From Bdellovibrio bacteriovorus HD100 (lineage in GTDB: Bacteria > Bdellovibrionota > Bdellovibrionia > Bdellovibrionales > Bdellovibrionaceae): a DNA stretch of 64,000 nucleotides. The notes under the pieces were generated by a model. That model had not been told where the DNA came from. It was given only the letters and a program-made list of their open reading frames with translations, and did not search any database. The position numbers and the translations under genes are program-made. How positions within the stretch are numbered: the first letter of the stretch is position 1; each line of letters opens with the position of its first letter. Positions 54,671 to 63,219 of the stretch are shown here, one piece after another. The stretch lies in NCBI RefSeq assembly GCF_000196175.1, contig NC_005363.1, positions 1,116,001 through 1,180,000 on the forward strand, read 5' to 3'.

Positions 54671-55444
54671 ATGAAAACAAAAAAAGAAATCGTCGATAAC
54701 TGGTTGCCTCGCTACACAGGCGTGCCGCTGAATGAATTCGGGCAGTATATTCTGCTTACAAATTTCGGTAACTACGTGAAAATGTTCGCTGAACAGTTCA
54801 ACGTGCCGGTGCGCGGTTTGGATAAGCCGATGCAAAGTGCCACGGCTGAAAACATCACCATCCTGAACTTCGGTATGGGCAGTGCGTTGGCCGCAACCTG
54901 CATGGATTTGCTTTCAGCAATCAATCCCAAGGCCGTTTTGTTCCTGGGTAAATGCGGTGGTATCAAAAAGAAAAACCAACTGGGTGACTTTGTTCTGCCG
55001 ATCGCGGCCATCCGCGGTGAGGGCACCAGTAACGAATACCTGCCGGCAGAAATCCCGGCTCTTCCGTCATTCCGTCTGCAAAAAGCTGTTTCCACCATGA
55101 TCGCGAAACACAGCTGCGATTACTGGACAGGCACGGTATACACCACCAACCGCCGTGTATGGGAACATGACGAACAGTTCAAAGATTACCTGACTAAAAC
55201 ACGCGCGATGGCCGTGGATATGGAAACTGCGACCATCTTTGTAACCGGTTTTGTGAATGAAATCCCACGTGGCGCTTTGTTGCTTGTGTCTGACAACCCG
55301 ATGATTCCAGACGGTGTTAAGACGGAAGAAAGCGACAAGAAGGTCACAGCCAACTTTGTAGACAAGCATTTGGCTATCGGAATTGATTCCTTGCGTGAAC
55401 TGCGTGACTCTGGTGAGTCCGTGAAGCACATGCGTTGGGATTGA
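54671..55444 (+). CDS. amn: AMP nucleosidase, short form
   Basis: The ATG at 54671 has AGGAG 4 bp upstream and gives 257 residues. Family segments include LNFGMGSALAATCMDLLSAI, AVLFLGKCGGI, AVDMETATIFVTGF and LLLVSDNPMIPDGVKTEESD, the last containing the purine-binding Asp. The end SGESVKHMRW matches the short AMP nucleosidase group, which lacks the large N-terminal domain of E. coli Amn. It cleaves AMP to adenine and ribose-5-phosphate, useful for recycling prey nucleotides (inference). Confidence 0.9.
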   Translation: MKTKKEIVDNWLPRYTGVPLNEFGQYILLTNFGNYVKMFAEQFNVPVRGLDKPMQSATAENITILNFGMGSALAATCMDLLSAINPKAVLFLGKCGGIKKKNQLGDFVLPIAAIRGEGTSNEYLPAEIPALPSFRLQKAVSTMIAKHSCDYWTGTVYTTNRRVWEHDEQFKDYLTKTRAMAVDMETATIFVTGFVNEIPRGALLLVSDNPMIPDGVKTEESDKKVTANFVDKHLAIGIDSLRELRDSGESVKHMRWD

Positions 55445-55519
55445 TTTCAGACATATTGTCCGTTCCATGATTTTCAAAAACCCCTCGGGTCGACTAGGGT
55501 CATTGCCTAGGAGGCCTGC

Positions 55520-55987
55520 ATGGGGAAGTGGCTTATACTTATTCTGACGATCTTCGCTTTATCAACCGGGGTTGCAAACGACGGACTGCCGGTGCCTTTG
55601 CCGGACGATCCCTATCCTGGTGAGCCTTATCCTGTACCACCTCCAGCTCCACCGAAAGATGTCCCTTATTCGCTAGGGGGCGGGGAAACCGGACGCTTCG
55701 GCACCAGAACTTTTGATTTCTTTCCACGCTATGACCTGAATCGCATCAAACGCATTCGATTGGTGGGGCTGCGCAACAATCTAGAGATTGTTGAAGTGCA
55801 TATTCAGTACGCGGATTCCTCCGCTGAGCGCCGCGAGTATCGGTTGGAAGGAGAATTGAAATCCAGTGGAGTGCGTGAAGCTGCTTTGGACGGGCGGCCG
55901 ATCTATCGCATATCCGTGAAAGCCTCGCCTTCGTACTTCTGGAAAAAGCCCGGTGGATTCCGAGTTGATGTCATCGCCGTGAAGTGA
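55520..55987 (+). CDS. Small secreted protein with proline-rich linker
   Basis: The 155-residue protein has a signal peptide ending VAND, then a Pro/Tyr-rich segment (PDDPYPGEPYPVPPPAPP). A beta-rich domain of about 100 residues follows (FDFFPRYDLNRIKRIRLVGL, EIVEVHIQYADSSAERREY, GGFRVDVIAVK). The domain shape resembles small periplasmic binding modules, but no family is named. Confidence 0.7.
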   Translation: MGKWLILILTIFALSTGVANDGLPVPLPDDPYPGEPYPVPPPAPPKDVPYSLGGGETGRFGTRTFDFFPRYDLNRIKRIRLVGLRNNLEIVEVHIQYADSSAERREYRLEGELKSSGVREAALDGRPIYRISVKASPSYFWKKPGGFRVDVIAVK

Positions 55988-56094
55988 GATATGCCTATTT
56001 ATCGAGCATGAAATTTAGATATGAAAATGCAAAAAGGTCTCGGTTTGTGGGGGGCTTTTCTGTGATTTTCACCTTTTTTCATGCAATTAACATA

Positions 56095-56123
56095 TTGTGT
56101 CATTCCAGAAGTTGCGATATAAC
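56095..56123 (+). promoter_or_regulatory. Putative sigma70-type promoter
   Basis: TTGTGT (56095-56100) and TATAAC (56118-56123) are 17 bp apart, about 50 bp before the following gene's Shine-Dalgarno. Confidence 0.5.
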
Positions 56124-56176
56124 TGGGCCACTTTAAATCACCTAGACGTTTTAATGCACTATTGGGGAGGCTCGTT

Positions 56177-56716
56177 TTGATCAATCCAGGCACTAACATG
56201 CACGCCGACGAAATCGACACAGATTTGGATTCTGACCTAGATAACGAAAAAGAGGTGAAGAAATCGGCCTTCGACGTAGATGTCGATGAAGAACAGGAAA
56301 CCGCTCTATTGGCGAGCCTGTCTGACAACCTTCTGATGGAAGGTGAAGAAGATGACCTGAACCTAGATGACGTGGAAAACATCCTTGAGCTTCAAGACAC
56401 GAACTTCCCGAAGTTCACTTTGGCTAAAAACAAGGCACGTTTCCTGAGAATGGTCAGCTGGTACCGTGGTAAAGAAGAGTGGATCGAAGTAGCTCCTCTT
56501 TCTGGCGTAACCAAACTTTTCAAGACGCAAACGAAAGAATTGGAAGGCATCCGTTCTTCCAAGTTGGATTATGAAATGGAACTTGAGACTGGAACTTTGA
56601 CTCCATCTCAAAGATCTTACCGCCGCGATGAACTTAAAATGTGCAAGGTTCAGGAGAAAATGGCAGTTCACTTGATCTCCAAACTTCAAGTGAAAATCAA
56701 ATCCGGCCGCCGCTAG
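56177..56716 (+). CDS. Acidic-N-terminus cytosolic protein, unknown function
   Basis: A TTG start at 56177 is proposed because GGGGAGG lies 6 bp upstream. ATG 56198 and TTG 56162 are alternatives. The product, about 179 residues, begins with about 70 mostly acidic residues (DTDLDSDLDNEKEVKK, EGEEDDLNLDDVENI). A basic C-terminal domain follows (FPKFTLAKNKARFLRMVSWY, SQRSYRRDELKMCKVQEKM). The charge split suggests a nucleic-acid or partner-binding protein with an autoinhibitory tail, which is inference. A terminator follows. Confidence 0.7.
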   Translation: MINPGTNMHADEIDTDLDSDLDNEKEVKKSAFDVDVDEEQETALLASLSDNLLMEGEEDDLNLDDVENILELQDTNFPKFTLAKNKARFLRMVSWYRGKEEWIEVAPLSGVTKLFKTQTKELEGIRSSKLDYEMELETGTLTPSQRSYRRDELKMCKVQEKMAVHLISKLQVKIKSGRR

Positions 56717-56749
56717 TTCAGCGCCAGCTGAAGCAGTAAAAAGCAAATC

Positions 56750-56782
56750 AAACCCAGCCCTCAAAAGCTGGGTTTTGTTTTT
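56750..56782 (+). terminator. Rho-independent terminator
   Basis: AAACCCAGC and GCTGGGTTT pair around CCTCAAAA, followed by TGTTTTTCC. Confidence 0.85.
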
Positions 56783-56836
56783 CCTGGGGTTTTGGTTTAG
56801 AGTTTAGGTCGTAGCTTTTACAGAAAGGTTCCGACT

Positions 56837-57340
56837 ATGAAAAAGAACAACAAGTCCGAAAAGCACGCGAAGCCCTCTATCAACATTGGTATCCAGGAAA
56901 AAGACCGTCAGAAAATTGCTGATGGCCTGTCCCGGTTGTTGGCAGACTCTTACACTCTTTACCTGAAAACGCACAACTTCCACTGGAATGTCACCGGTCC
57001 TCAGTTCCAGACTTTGCATGTGATGTTCGAGGGGCAATACACCGAGCTGGCAACAGCCGTGGATCTGATTGCTGAACGCATCCGCTCTTTGGGTGTGGCC
57101 GCTCCGGGCACATACAAGGAATTCGCGAAACTGACCAGCATCGAAGAACCTGTGGGTGTTCCTTCCGCAACAGATATGATCAAACAACTGGTGGAAGGGC
57201 AGGAGGCGGTTGTTCGCACGGCTCGTTCCATCTTCCCGTTGGTTGAAAAAGCTGGCGACGAAGTCAGCGCGGATTTGCTGACTCAAAGAATGCAGCTTCA
57301 CGAAAAAACGGCGTGGATGCTTCGAAGCATGCTGGAATAA
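56837..57340 (+). CDS. dps: Dps-family ferritin-like protein
   Basis: The 167-residue protein carries Dps signatures: [20 protein letters not shown] with the ferroxidase His, then [20 protein letters not shown] with ferroxidase Asp/Glu, and [13 protein letters not shown]. The Lys-rich N-terminal tail ([14 protein letters not shown]) could bind DNA as in E. coli Dps. It stores iron and protects DNA under oxidative stress, including perhaps the non-growing attack phase (inference). It is monocistronic and followed by a terminator. Confidence 0.94.
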   Translation: MKKNNKSEKHAKPSINIGIQEKDRQKIADGLSRLLADSYTLYLKTHNFHWNVTGPQFQTLHVMFEGQYTELATAVDLIAERIRSLGVAAPGTYKEFAKLTSIEEPVGVPSATDMIKQLVEGQEAVVRTARSIFPLVEKAGDEVSADLLTQRMQLHEKTAWMLRSMLE

Positions 57341-57369
57341 TTTTTTGGTTTCACAAACCTAAGAAGAAA

Positions 57370-57394
57370 AAGCCTCCGCAAAGGAGGCTTTTTT
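57370..57394. terminator. Bidirectional terminator between dps and the solute-binding gene
   Basis: AAGCCTCC and GGAGGCTT flank GCAAA, with a T-run to the right and an A-run to the left. The right side overlaps the last codon of the minus-strand gene. Confidence 0.9.
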
Positions 57395-58130
57395 ATTTGG
57401 ATAGCTGTTGATCCAGCAGCTTGCGATAAATGCGCTGATTCTTTTTTAGAGCAGCCTCTACCATCTGATAGGTCTTTTCGTCGATGTCTTTGCGAAAGGC
57501 CACATGCAGATTCAAAGTGGTGTCTGGCACCACAAAGACCTGATACTGATCATCCACTCTCAGTTTGCGCAAAATGTATTCTCCGTTGGAGGCAGTTGGG
57601 ATAAAGATGCCATCCAGTCTTTTGGCGCGGATCTTCTGCAGGTTGCGCTCGATCACATTTTCACCACTTAAAGGTTCGATCTTGATTCCGTGCTTTAGAA
57701 GCTCTGTCGGAGTGAAGGAATCCTTGGAGTGCCCCAGAGTGCGCCCGCGGAAGTCCTTGAGTGAGGTCGCCCGGGTCAGGGGGGAGTTGCGGGGAATGAT
57801 AATCGCCGAAGATGTCGTGAACAAGGGTGTTTTGGAAAAGCGCATGTACTTTTCTCGTTCGGGTGAGGGCACCAGGAACAGGGCGACGTCCACCTTCTTG
57901 TTCTGCATGTCCCATAAGACGCGTGCAAACGGCGTGGCCACCCAGCGCACTTCGGTGTTAGGCAGTTTCACATAGTCTTTGAAGAACGTGATGCCCGGAC
58001 CCTCGGGTTCTTCATTCAAAGTGAAAATGTGCGGAGGCAGGTCATAGACATTCACTCGCAACACTTCCGCAAACGTGAAAGATCCCGAGAAAAACGTCAA
58101 TATAAAGAGAGCAGATAGAAACTGTGGCAT
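57393..58130 (-). CDS. Family-3 extracellular solute-binding protein
   Basis: The 245-residue protein has a signal peptide ending in TFAE and a periplasmic binding fold of the amino-acid type: VLRVNVYDLPPHIF, GITFFKDYV, KVDVALFLVPSPEREKYMRF, SLKDFRGRTLGHSKDSFTPT. It has no adjacent permease or ATPase, so it may be a sensor-type or stand-alone binding protein. The ligand is unknown. Confidence 0.85.
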   Translation of the reverse strand: MPQFLSALFILTFFSGSFTFAEVLRVNVYDLPPHIFTLNEEPEGPGITFFKDYVKLPNTEVRWVATPFARVLWDMQNKKVDVALFLVPSPEREKYMRFSKTPLFTTSSAIIIPRNSPLTRATSLKDFRGRTLGHSKDSFTPTELLKHGIKIEPLSGENVIERNLQKIRAKRLDGIFIPTASNGEYILRKLRVDDQYQVFVVPDTTLNLHVAFRKDIDEKTYQMVEAALKKNQRIYRKLLDQQLSK

Positions 58131-58417
58131 TCCAGAACGTCCTTAATAAACAGCCAGCACTAATATAACAAAGACAGTCCGAAGCGACGAGCAGATTGTG
58201 GAAGCTGAATTTGCCGATAAAACCGGCAAGAATTTGGGCATAAATTCGGAAAGGTCGGTCAAGCGGGATTTTTGGACCGACAAAAGTCCAGTGTTTTGGC
58301 CTGCTTAAAGTGTCTCAAAAAATATTTGCAACTGGCCCTAAATTCTCAGCGTGATACGCCGATAGGTACAAAGTGAGTCAAATAGGCTTTGTTAATGTTT
58401 CAAAAGGGGAGGACTAA
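58131..58417. other. 287-bp intergenic region between divergent genes
   Basis: It separates divergent starts and should carry promoters for both. A plus-strand TTGCAA (near 58327) and AT-rich stretches are present, but no -10 at good spacing was found. The Shine-Dalgarno GGGGAGGA directly precedes the HTH gene. No open frame or repeat was seen. Confidence 0.45.
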
Positions 58418-58852
58418 ATGTCACGTACAGTTATGATCGTGGTGAGCGATAGCCAGGAAACAATCGAAAACACAAAGAAGTACTGGGAGAACCACGATGT
58501 GACAGTTCAAGCATATTCATCTGCACAGTTCAGAGAAGGGCTTGATAACGCATTTTTCAGACAACAACTAGTAGCGGGTGTTCCGGCTTTGGCTTCAGGC
58601 ACAAGCCCGATCAACTCTGACGTGGGTGGTGGTAACGTAATCCAGTTCCCAACGCCAACAGCTACTTCATCCAGCGTTCAGAAAATGGAAGAGCTTGAAG
58701 CTCACGCCATCGAAAACGCGATCGTACAATACAAAGGCAACCTGACTGAAGCGGCAAAAGCTTTGGGTATCGGTCGCGCGACTTTGTATCGTAAAGTGAA
58801 GCAATACCACATCGATCCTTCTGCGGCTCGCAAGAAGAAAGTGGCTGCTTAA
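58418..58852 (+). CDS. Fis-type HTH protein with receiver-like N-terminus
   Basis: In the 144-residue protein, residues 1-50 resemble the first part of a receiver domain (TVMIVVSDSQETIENTKKYW) without a convincing phosphorylation site. A low-complexity linker follows. Residues 85-130 form a Fis-type helix-turn-helix as in NtrC regulators: EAHAIENAIVQYKGNLTEAA, then KALGIGRATLYRKVKQY. The tail is basic. The AAA+ domain is lacking, so it cannot activate sigma54 and probably acts as a DNA-binding nucleoid or repressor-type protein. A strong Shine-Dalgarno suggests high expression. Confidence 0.85.
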   Translation: MSRTVMIVVSDSQETIENTKKYWENHDVTVQAYSSAQFREGLDNAFFRQQLVAGVPALASGTSPINSDVGGGNVIQFPTPTATSSSVQKMEELEAHAIENAIVQYKGNLTEAAKALGIGRATLYRKVKQYHIDPSAARKKKVAA

Positions 58853-58874
58853 TTCTTCCTTTTGAATTGAAAAG

Positions 58875-58909
58875 CAAAGACCGGATGAACAAACATCCGG
58901 TCTTTGTTA
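58875..58909 (+). terminator. Rho-independent terminator after the Fis-type gene
   Basis: CAAAGACCGGATG and CATCCGGTCTTTG form a 13-bp stem with an AACAAA loop, followed by TTATT. Confidence 0.85.
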
Positions 58910-58922
58910 TTACAGGACCGAG

Positions 58923-60128
58923 ATGACGCGGATCTTTGCAATTCTTCTGGCAGTCTCCTGCGCCTACGGGGCGTATCATTTCACTCTGCAACGCGGATTC
59001 GTGAATCCGTATCCGGCAGTGTGTGATCTTGTCGCGGAAAGAATCTTTCTGGACGACAGCAAAATAAAAAACTGGAAAAAGACCTGCAGTCGGCGCAGCC
59101 GTCTGGTCACTCCGTATTCTCCGAAAAAACTGATCATCAAGGACATGAATAATGCCCTGGCGTTGCTGAAAGTGTCGCACCTGGAAGTTTACGATTCTTC
59201 TGAAGTGGCCAGCATCTGGCGCGGAGAAAGTCTTGAAACCGGCATTGAAAGCCGTTTTGTCGACGGGGAACTGGTCATTTATAAAATTCATCCTGATTCT
59301 CCGGCGCAGGAGGCGGGTTTGAAACCCGGTGATGTCATTCAAAGCATCAATGCCGAGCAGCCCAATCCCTGGGAGGCGCAGACCGAGCAGGGCTCGTACC
59401 TGATGCTTCGTCAGGACAAGGAATTTTCTGTGAAAATCAAACCTCGCTCCATCCAGCGGTCCGAGGATCTGAATCTTGAAATCAAATCCGCGCAAAAGGC
59501 GGTGCTGGAAATTCCGTCTTTCCGCGCGACTTTCTTTGAAGAAGAAAAGTTGAAAACGCTGCAACAGCAAATCGCACCGTTAAGCAAGCTGGTGGTGGAC
59601 CTGCGGGGAAACCCCGGTGGGAACTTTGTCGCGGGCCTGCGTTTTCTTTCGTTGTTCATGTGCAAGGCCGAAGAAGTCGGGCGCTTGGTGAAACCCCGTG
59701 CGCCGGTGAAGACACCTGCCGAGCTTCCCAATGACTTGAGAGATCAGGAACAACTGGCCGTGCTTGATAACAGCAGCGAGATTTTGTTGAAGACTTACGA
59801 CAACCCCCAGTGCTTTAAAGGCGAGGTGCGGGTGCTGGTCGATGGGAAAAGCTCTTCTGTGGCTGAAATGGTCGCGCAGGCTTTGAAAGAGTTTAAAAAA
59901 GCACCGTTGCTGGGAAGCCCCAGTCGCGGGCAGTTGCTGGTCGGTGTCTGGTATCCTCTGGACGAGGTCGGGCCAGGAGTGCAGATCTCTATCCCCGAGG
60001 CGATCTACTTAAGTCACAAGCAGCATCAAATCGAGGGGCAGGGTGTGGCTTTGGATCGGGTCTTGTACTACAGCCTCCCGGAAATGCAGGCGGGGATTGA
60101 TTCTTGGGTGAAAAAGGCCCTCGACTAG
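58923..60128 (+). CDS. S41-family protease-like protein with PDZ domain
   Basis: The 401-residue protein has an N-terminal signal or membrane helix, a PDZ domain (about 105-180, IYKIHPDSPAQEAGLKPGD then VIQSINAEQ) and a C-terminal-processing-peptidase core (LVVDLRGNPGGNFVAGL, then VDGKSSSVAEMVAQALKEF). Ser312 aligns with the catalytic Ser of Prc/CtpA. The catalytic Lys, 25 residues on, is Gln337 in GSPSRGQLLVG. It may be inactive or use another base, as tricorn-type members do. It would act in the periplasm. The ATG follows the terminator of the previous gene by 14 bp. Confidence 0.85.
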   Translation: MTRIFAILLAVSCAYGAYHFTLQRGFVNPYPAVCDLVAERIFLDDSKIKNWKKTCSRRSRLVTPYSPKKLIIKDMNNALALLKVSHLEVYDSSEVASIWRGESLETGIESRFVDGELVIYKIHPDSPAQEAGLKPGDVIQSINAEQPNPWEAQTEQGSYLMLRQDKEFSVKIKPRSIQRSEDLNLEIKSAQKAVLEIPSFRATFFEEEKLKTLQQQIAPLSKLVVDLRGNPGGNFVAGLRFLSLFMCKAEEVGRLVKPRAPVKTPAELPNDLRDQEQLAVLDNSSEILLKTYDNPQCFKGEVRVLVDGKSSSVAEMVAQALKEFKKAPLLGSPSRGQLLVGVWYPLDEVGPGVQISIPEAIYLSHKQHQIEGQGVALDRVLYYSLPEMQAGIDSWVKKALD

Positions 60129-60299
60129 AGTCCCGGATGTATGGCGTTTGTCGTCTCACAGTGAGATGATCATAATAATACGTCAAACATCTTTTGTACG
60201 TCTGTTCAGGCTCTGAGCAGCTAGAATGAATTGGTGTGGTTTAAAAACGGCATGCCCTTCGCAAGAGAGATATTACAGTCACTTGCCAAGGGGTTATAA

Positions 60300-60917
60300 A
60301 TGAGGAACGCAAACGTGATCGAATTTCCAAAAGCACAATCAGTAAGAAAAAGACTGCAGGACAAAGCCCAGGAACAAAAAGCTGTTCTTGTTCTTTCCAT
60401 CGCTTCCGTGCTTTTGATGACGGTGTTCCTGAATCAGTGGCTGGTGCGCGGCCCGGATCAAAACCTGGCGAATGGCGGCAACCGTGGTGTAGCGAGCTTT
60501 GAACCTTCCAGCTTCGCCAAAGATGTGAAGTGGGAGCATGATCTGGCAAAAAGAATGGCAACAGAAAAATCCACAATGGCAGCAAGCCTTGCAGAAGCAC
60601 CGACTTTGCGTGACGAGCTGGTTTTTGGTTACCTTGAAGGCAAATACGGCATGAAACTGTCGCAAGGCCGTATTGAAAGCCTGGAGTTCATTGACGCTCA
60701 GGCGGGTGAACAACCGATGGCTATCGAAGACAAAGCCGGCTTCCTTAAAAAGTATTCTGAAGCATTCGGTATGAACTATGCCGAAGTGTCTGTGGCCTCC
60801 AACGCTGAAGGGGAGCAGGTCTATAGTCTGATCGATTCCTCCAAGCAAATCATCGGCAAAGCGCAGTTCGTTACCGATGATCAAGGTCGCGTTCAGGCGA
60901 TCAATTTCGCCCACTAA
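60300..60917 (+). CDS. Single-pass membrane protein, unknown function
   Basis: The 205-residue protein has a short basic cytoplasmic N-terminus, one membrane helix at about 28-47 (VLVLSIASVLLMTVFLNQWL) and a periplasmic part of 155 residues, mostly charged helices followed by strands (VYSLIDSSKQIIGKAQFVTD). No family is recognised. AAGGGG lies 8 bp before the ATG. It lies upstream of the RDD and rhomboid genes in the same direction, with about 40 bp between. Confidence 0.75.
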   Translation: MRNANVIEFPKAQSVRKRLQDKAQEQKAVLVLSIASVLLMTVFLNQWLVRGPDQNLANGGNRGVASFEPSSFAKDVKWEHDLAKRMATEKSTMAASLAEAPTLRDELVFGYLEGKYGMKLSQGRIESLEFIDAQAGEQPMAIEDKAGFLKKYSEAFGMNYAEVSVASNAEGEQVYSLIDSSKQIIGKAQFVTDDQGRVQAINFAH

Positions 60918-60956
60918 TCTCTTTAGTGTTTCCTGTTTCAGGCCGATACGATCTGT

Positions 60957-62183
60957 ATGGTATTTCCAGATCTGTCGGCTCCAGAAGTTAAGCCTCATCA
61001 TCCAAGATCCAGTACAGTGCCGGTGGCCTTTGTGGCGGACCGATTTATTGCACTGATACTGGATTTTCTGATTTTATCACCCATCGTCAGTCTGCTTGTT
61101 GCGGGACTTGTTCGTCAGACCAAGACATTCTTTCTGTTGAATGCGAATTCGGCGGAAGGCGTGGTGGCGGCCGGCCTCGTGGTGCTGGCCGTGGTCTTTA
61201 TCGTGACCTTTCTGCAGTCTGTGTTTTTATACTTCTGGCAGGCGACTCCGGGGCAGATCTTCCTGCAGTTGCGGGTGATTGCTTATCCGGTTTATCAACC
61301 GCGTTTGTCTTACGCCCAGTGTGTGATTCGTTCACTCAGTTGGAGCTTCAGTTTTGTGCTGCTGGCTTTGCCGTTTATGGAGATCCTCAGCCACCCTCTG
61401 CGCCGGGCGTTCCCGGATCGTGCAGCGGACACGCTGGTGATCACACTTAAAAAGGTTCACGACGACGGACCTCATCCGATCGAATCGCGTTTCATCAATT
61501 CCTGGATGCGCATGAGTTTGCTTTTCCTGCTGCTGTTCGGGGTGCTGGGGTACTTCAAGACCTATCACAGTCTGATGGCGGGCGAGTATCGCGAAAAAGG
61601 CGGCACTCAAGTCGCGGCCTGCAAAGAAATGCGCGGCAGTGCGGATCTTGAAGGTGTGGCTCGTTTGGATGCCGCTTTGTCTTTGTATTTGCTCAATGAA
61701 ATTTCCGGTGAGTGTCTGGATAAAGAGGCGGAGGTGGCGTTGTGGGGAGATCCGGTCAATGCCCAACCGCTGGCTTATCTTGCCAAATACCTTTTGGCGG
61801 ACGGTGCGGCCCAGGAACAATACTTTAGCAAAATCTGTGAAGACTCGTCTTCGTCGACCTGTGCGCTGGCGCGCTACATGGCGGAAGAGGGGGACCATGA
61901 GGATCTTGAGCTGGCCGATGGCCGTCTGTGGACGACTAAATTCCTCAAGTCAGAAGAGCTGTTTGCCTCCAATGACTTTGCCGGCAGTTTGAAGGCGATC
62001 TCTGAATTGCAAAAGAATCCGATTCTGCAGTCTGGTCTTGAAAAACGCTTCGTTCGTTCTGTGTGGGCTTTGCGTGATGCCGAGCTGGTCCCGCAAAGTG
62101 GCAATGGCGGCCGTATGCCGGCAAGCGCTGCTGAACAGGAAAGCTGGATTGACGACTTCAAAGAACGTTACGAGGTTCCATGA
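60957..62183 (+). CDS. RDD-family membrane protein with long C-terminal repeat-like region
   Basis: In the 408-residue protein, residues 20-160 form an RDD domain: VAFVADRFIALILDFLILSP with the Arg-Asp pair, a second helix, then YFWQATPGQIFLQLRV and RAFPDRAADTLVI. A further helix lies near 185-205. The C-terminal 190 residues look like Sel1/TPR-type helix pairs (VARLDAALSLYLLNEISGEC, AYLAKYLLADGAAQEQYFSK). It may act in envelope transport or assembly. The stop overlaps the start of the rhomboid gene by 4 bp, indicating translational coupling. Confidence 0.87.
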   Translation: MVFPDLSAPEVKPHHPRSSTVPVAFVADRFIALILDFLILSPIVSLLVAGLVRQTKTFFLLNANSAEGVVAAGLVVLAVVFIVTFLQSVFLYFWQATPGQIFLQLRVIAYPVYQPRLSYAQCVIRSLSWSFSFVLLALPFMEILSHPLRRAFPDRAADTLVITLKKVHDDGPHPIESRFINSWMRMSLLFLLLFGVLGYFKTYHSLMAGEYREKGGTQVAACKEMRGSADLEGVARLDAALSLYLLNEISGECLDKEAEVALWGDPVNAQPLAYLAKYLLADGAAQEQYFSKICEDSSSSTCALARYMAEEGDHEDLELADGRLWTTKFLKSEELFASNDFAGSLKAISELQKNPILQSGLEKRFVRSVWALRDAELVPQSGNGGRMPASAAEQESWIDDFKERYEVP

Positions 62184-63118
62184 TCATCCCTTGCCCGGAA
62201 GACTTTAAAGACTATTCCAAGTACCCGCTGACGATCACGCTGGCGGTGCTGAATGTCTTTATTTTTATTCTGATCTTCAGCGGGGTGAACTCGGGTCTGA
62301 CTTCCTCACCGGTGTTGCAAAAAGACGGGCTGGTTCTGACGGGCAGGTTGTACTACCAGTATCTGCAAAACATCCCGGCCGAGATTCTTTATGAAAAGCC
62401 CCAGTGGGTGCATCAGATGAGTTCGGGCAATACCGAACAGATGGGGATTCTGGGGGCCTTTGCACTGAGAGACAGTCGCTTTCTGGAACAGGCTGAAGCC
62501 GGCGTCTATCGCGGTGACGAAGTGCAGATCGCTGCCTGGAAAAAGAACATCACTGAATTCCGCAAAAAGTATCAGGAACAACTGCTGTATCGCTTCGGGC
62601 TGAGTTCCGGGGCGAAGGGGCCTCTTTCCTGGCTGACTTATCAGTTCTCTCATTCAAATTGGATGCATCTGCTTTCGAATCTGGGTTTCCTGGTATTGCT
62701 GGGGGCGGCAGTCGAAGTGATGGCTGGAAGCTGGGTGCTTTTGTTTGTCTATATGGTGGGGGGCATGGCCGGGGGCCTGGGCTTCCTGTTGTCTGATACT
62801 CACGGAACTGTGCCGATGGTGGGGGCGAGTGCCTCGATCAGTGCGCTTTTGGCATTTTATTGTGTAGCCGAAACTCGAATGCGAGTGAAGTTTCTATATT
62901 TTGCATCGCCGATGCCAGGGCATTATGGCGCGATTTATTTGCCGACCCTGCTGATCATACCTTTGTTCCTGGTCGTCGATCTGGCGAACCTGTGGGCGAT
63001 TCCTGAAGGCCTTGGCGGCGGCGTTGCTTACGCGGCCCACCTGGGTGGCAGCTTGTTTGGCACCATGCTGGGGCTGATTTACCGCGCGAAATCCACACCG
63101 ATTCTGACTCCATCCTGA
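62180..63118 (+). CDS. Rhomboid-family intramembrane serine protease
   Basis: The 312-residue protein has the rhomboid pattern: HSNWMHLLSNLGFLVLLGAA (L1/TM2 region), YMVGGMAGGLGFLLSD, the catalytic-Ser motif VGASASISALLAFY, and a catalytic His in AAHLGGSLFGTMLG. The N-terminal helix (TITLAVLNVFIFILI) is followed by an extra soluble insertion of about 90 residues before TM2. It cleaves membrane proteins within the inner membrane. Coupling to the RDD gene suggests a shared complex or substrate (inference). Confidence 0.92.
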   Translation: MIIPCPEDFKDYSKYPLTITLAVLNVFIFILIFSGVNSGLTSSPVLQKDGLVLTGRLYYQYLQNIPAEILYEKPQWVHQMSSGNTEQMGILGAFALRDSRFLEQAEAGVYRGDEVQIAAWKKNITEFRKKYQEQLLYRFGLSSGAKGPLSWLTYQFSHSNWMHLLSNLGFLVLLGAAVEVMAGSWVLLFVYMVGGMAGGLGFLLSDTHGTVPMVGASASISALLAFYCVAETRMRVKFLYFASPMPGHYGAIYLPTLLIIPLFLVVDLANLWAIPEGLGGGVAYAAHLGGSLFGTMLGLIYRAKSTPILTPS

Positions 63119-63140
63119 CTCTGTAATTTCTATATACCCG

Positions 63141-63170
63141 TTGACAGAAACGTTACCGGTGAGACACATT
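63141..63170 (+). promoter_or_regulatory. Possible promoter of the endonuclease gene
   Basis: A perfect TTGACA (63141-63146) is followed after 18 bp by CACATT. The -10 match is weak. Confidence 0.3.
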
Positions 63171-63219
63171 ACCGTCCAGAGGCTGGAGATCACCCCCAAC
63201 GTTGAAATGGCGGACCCGA

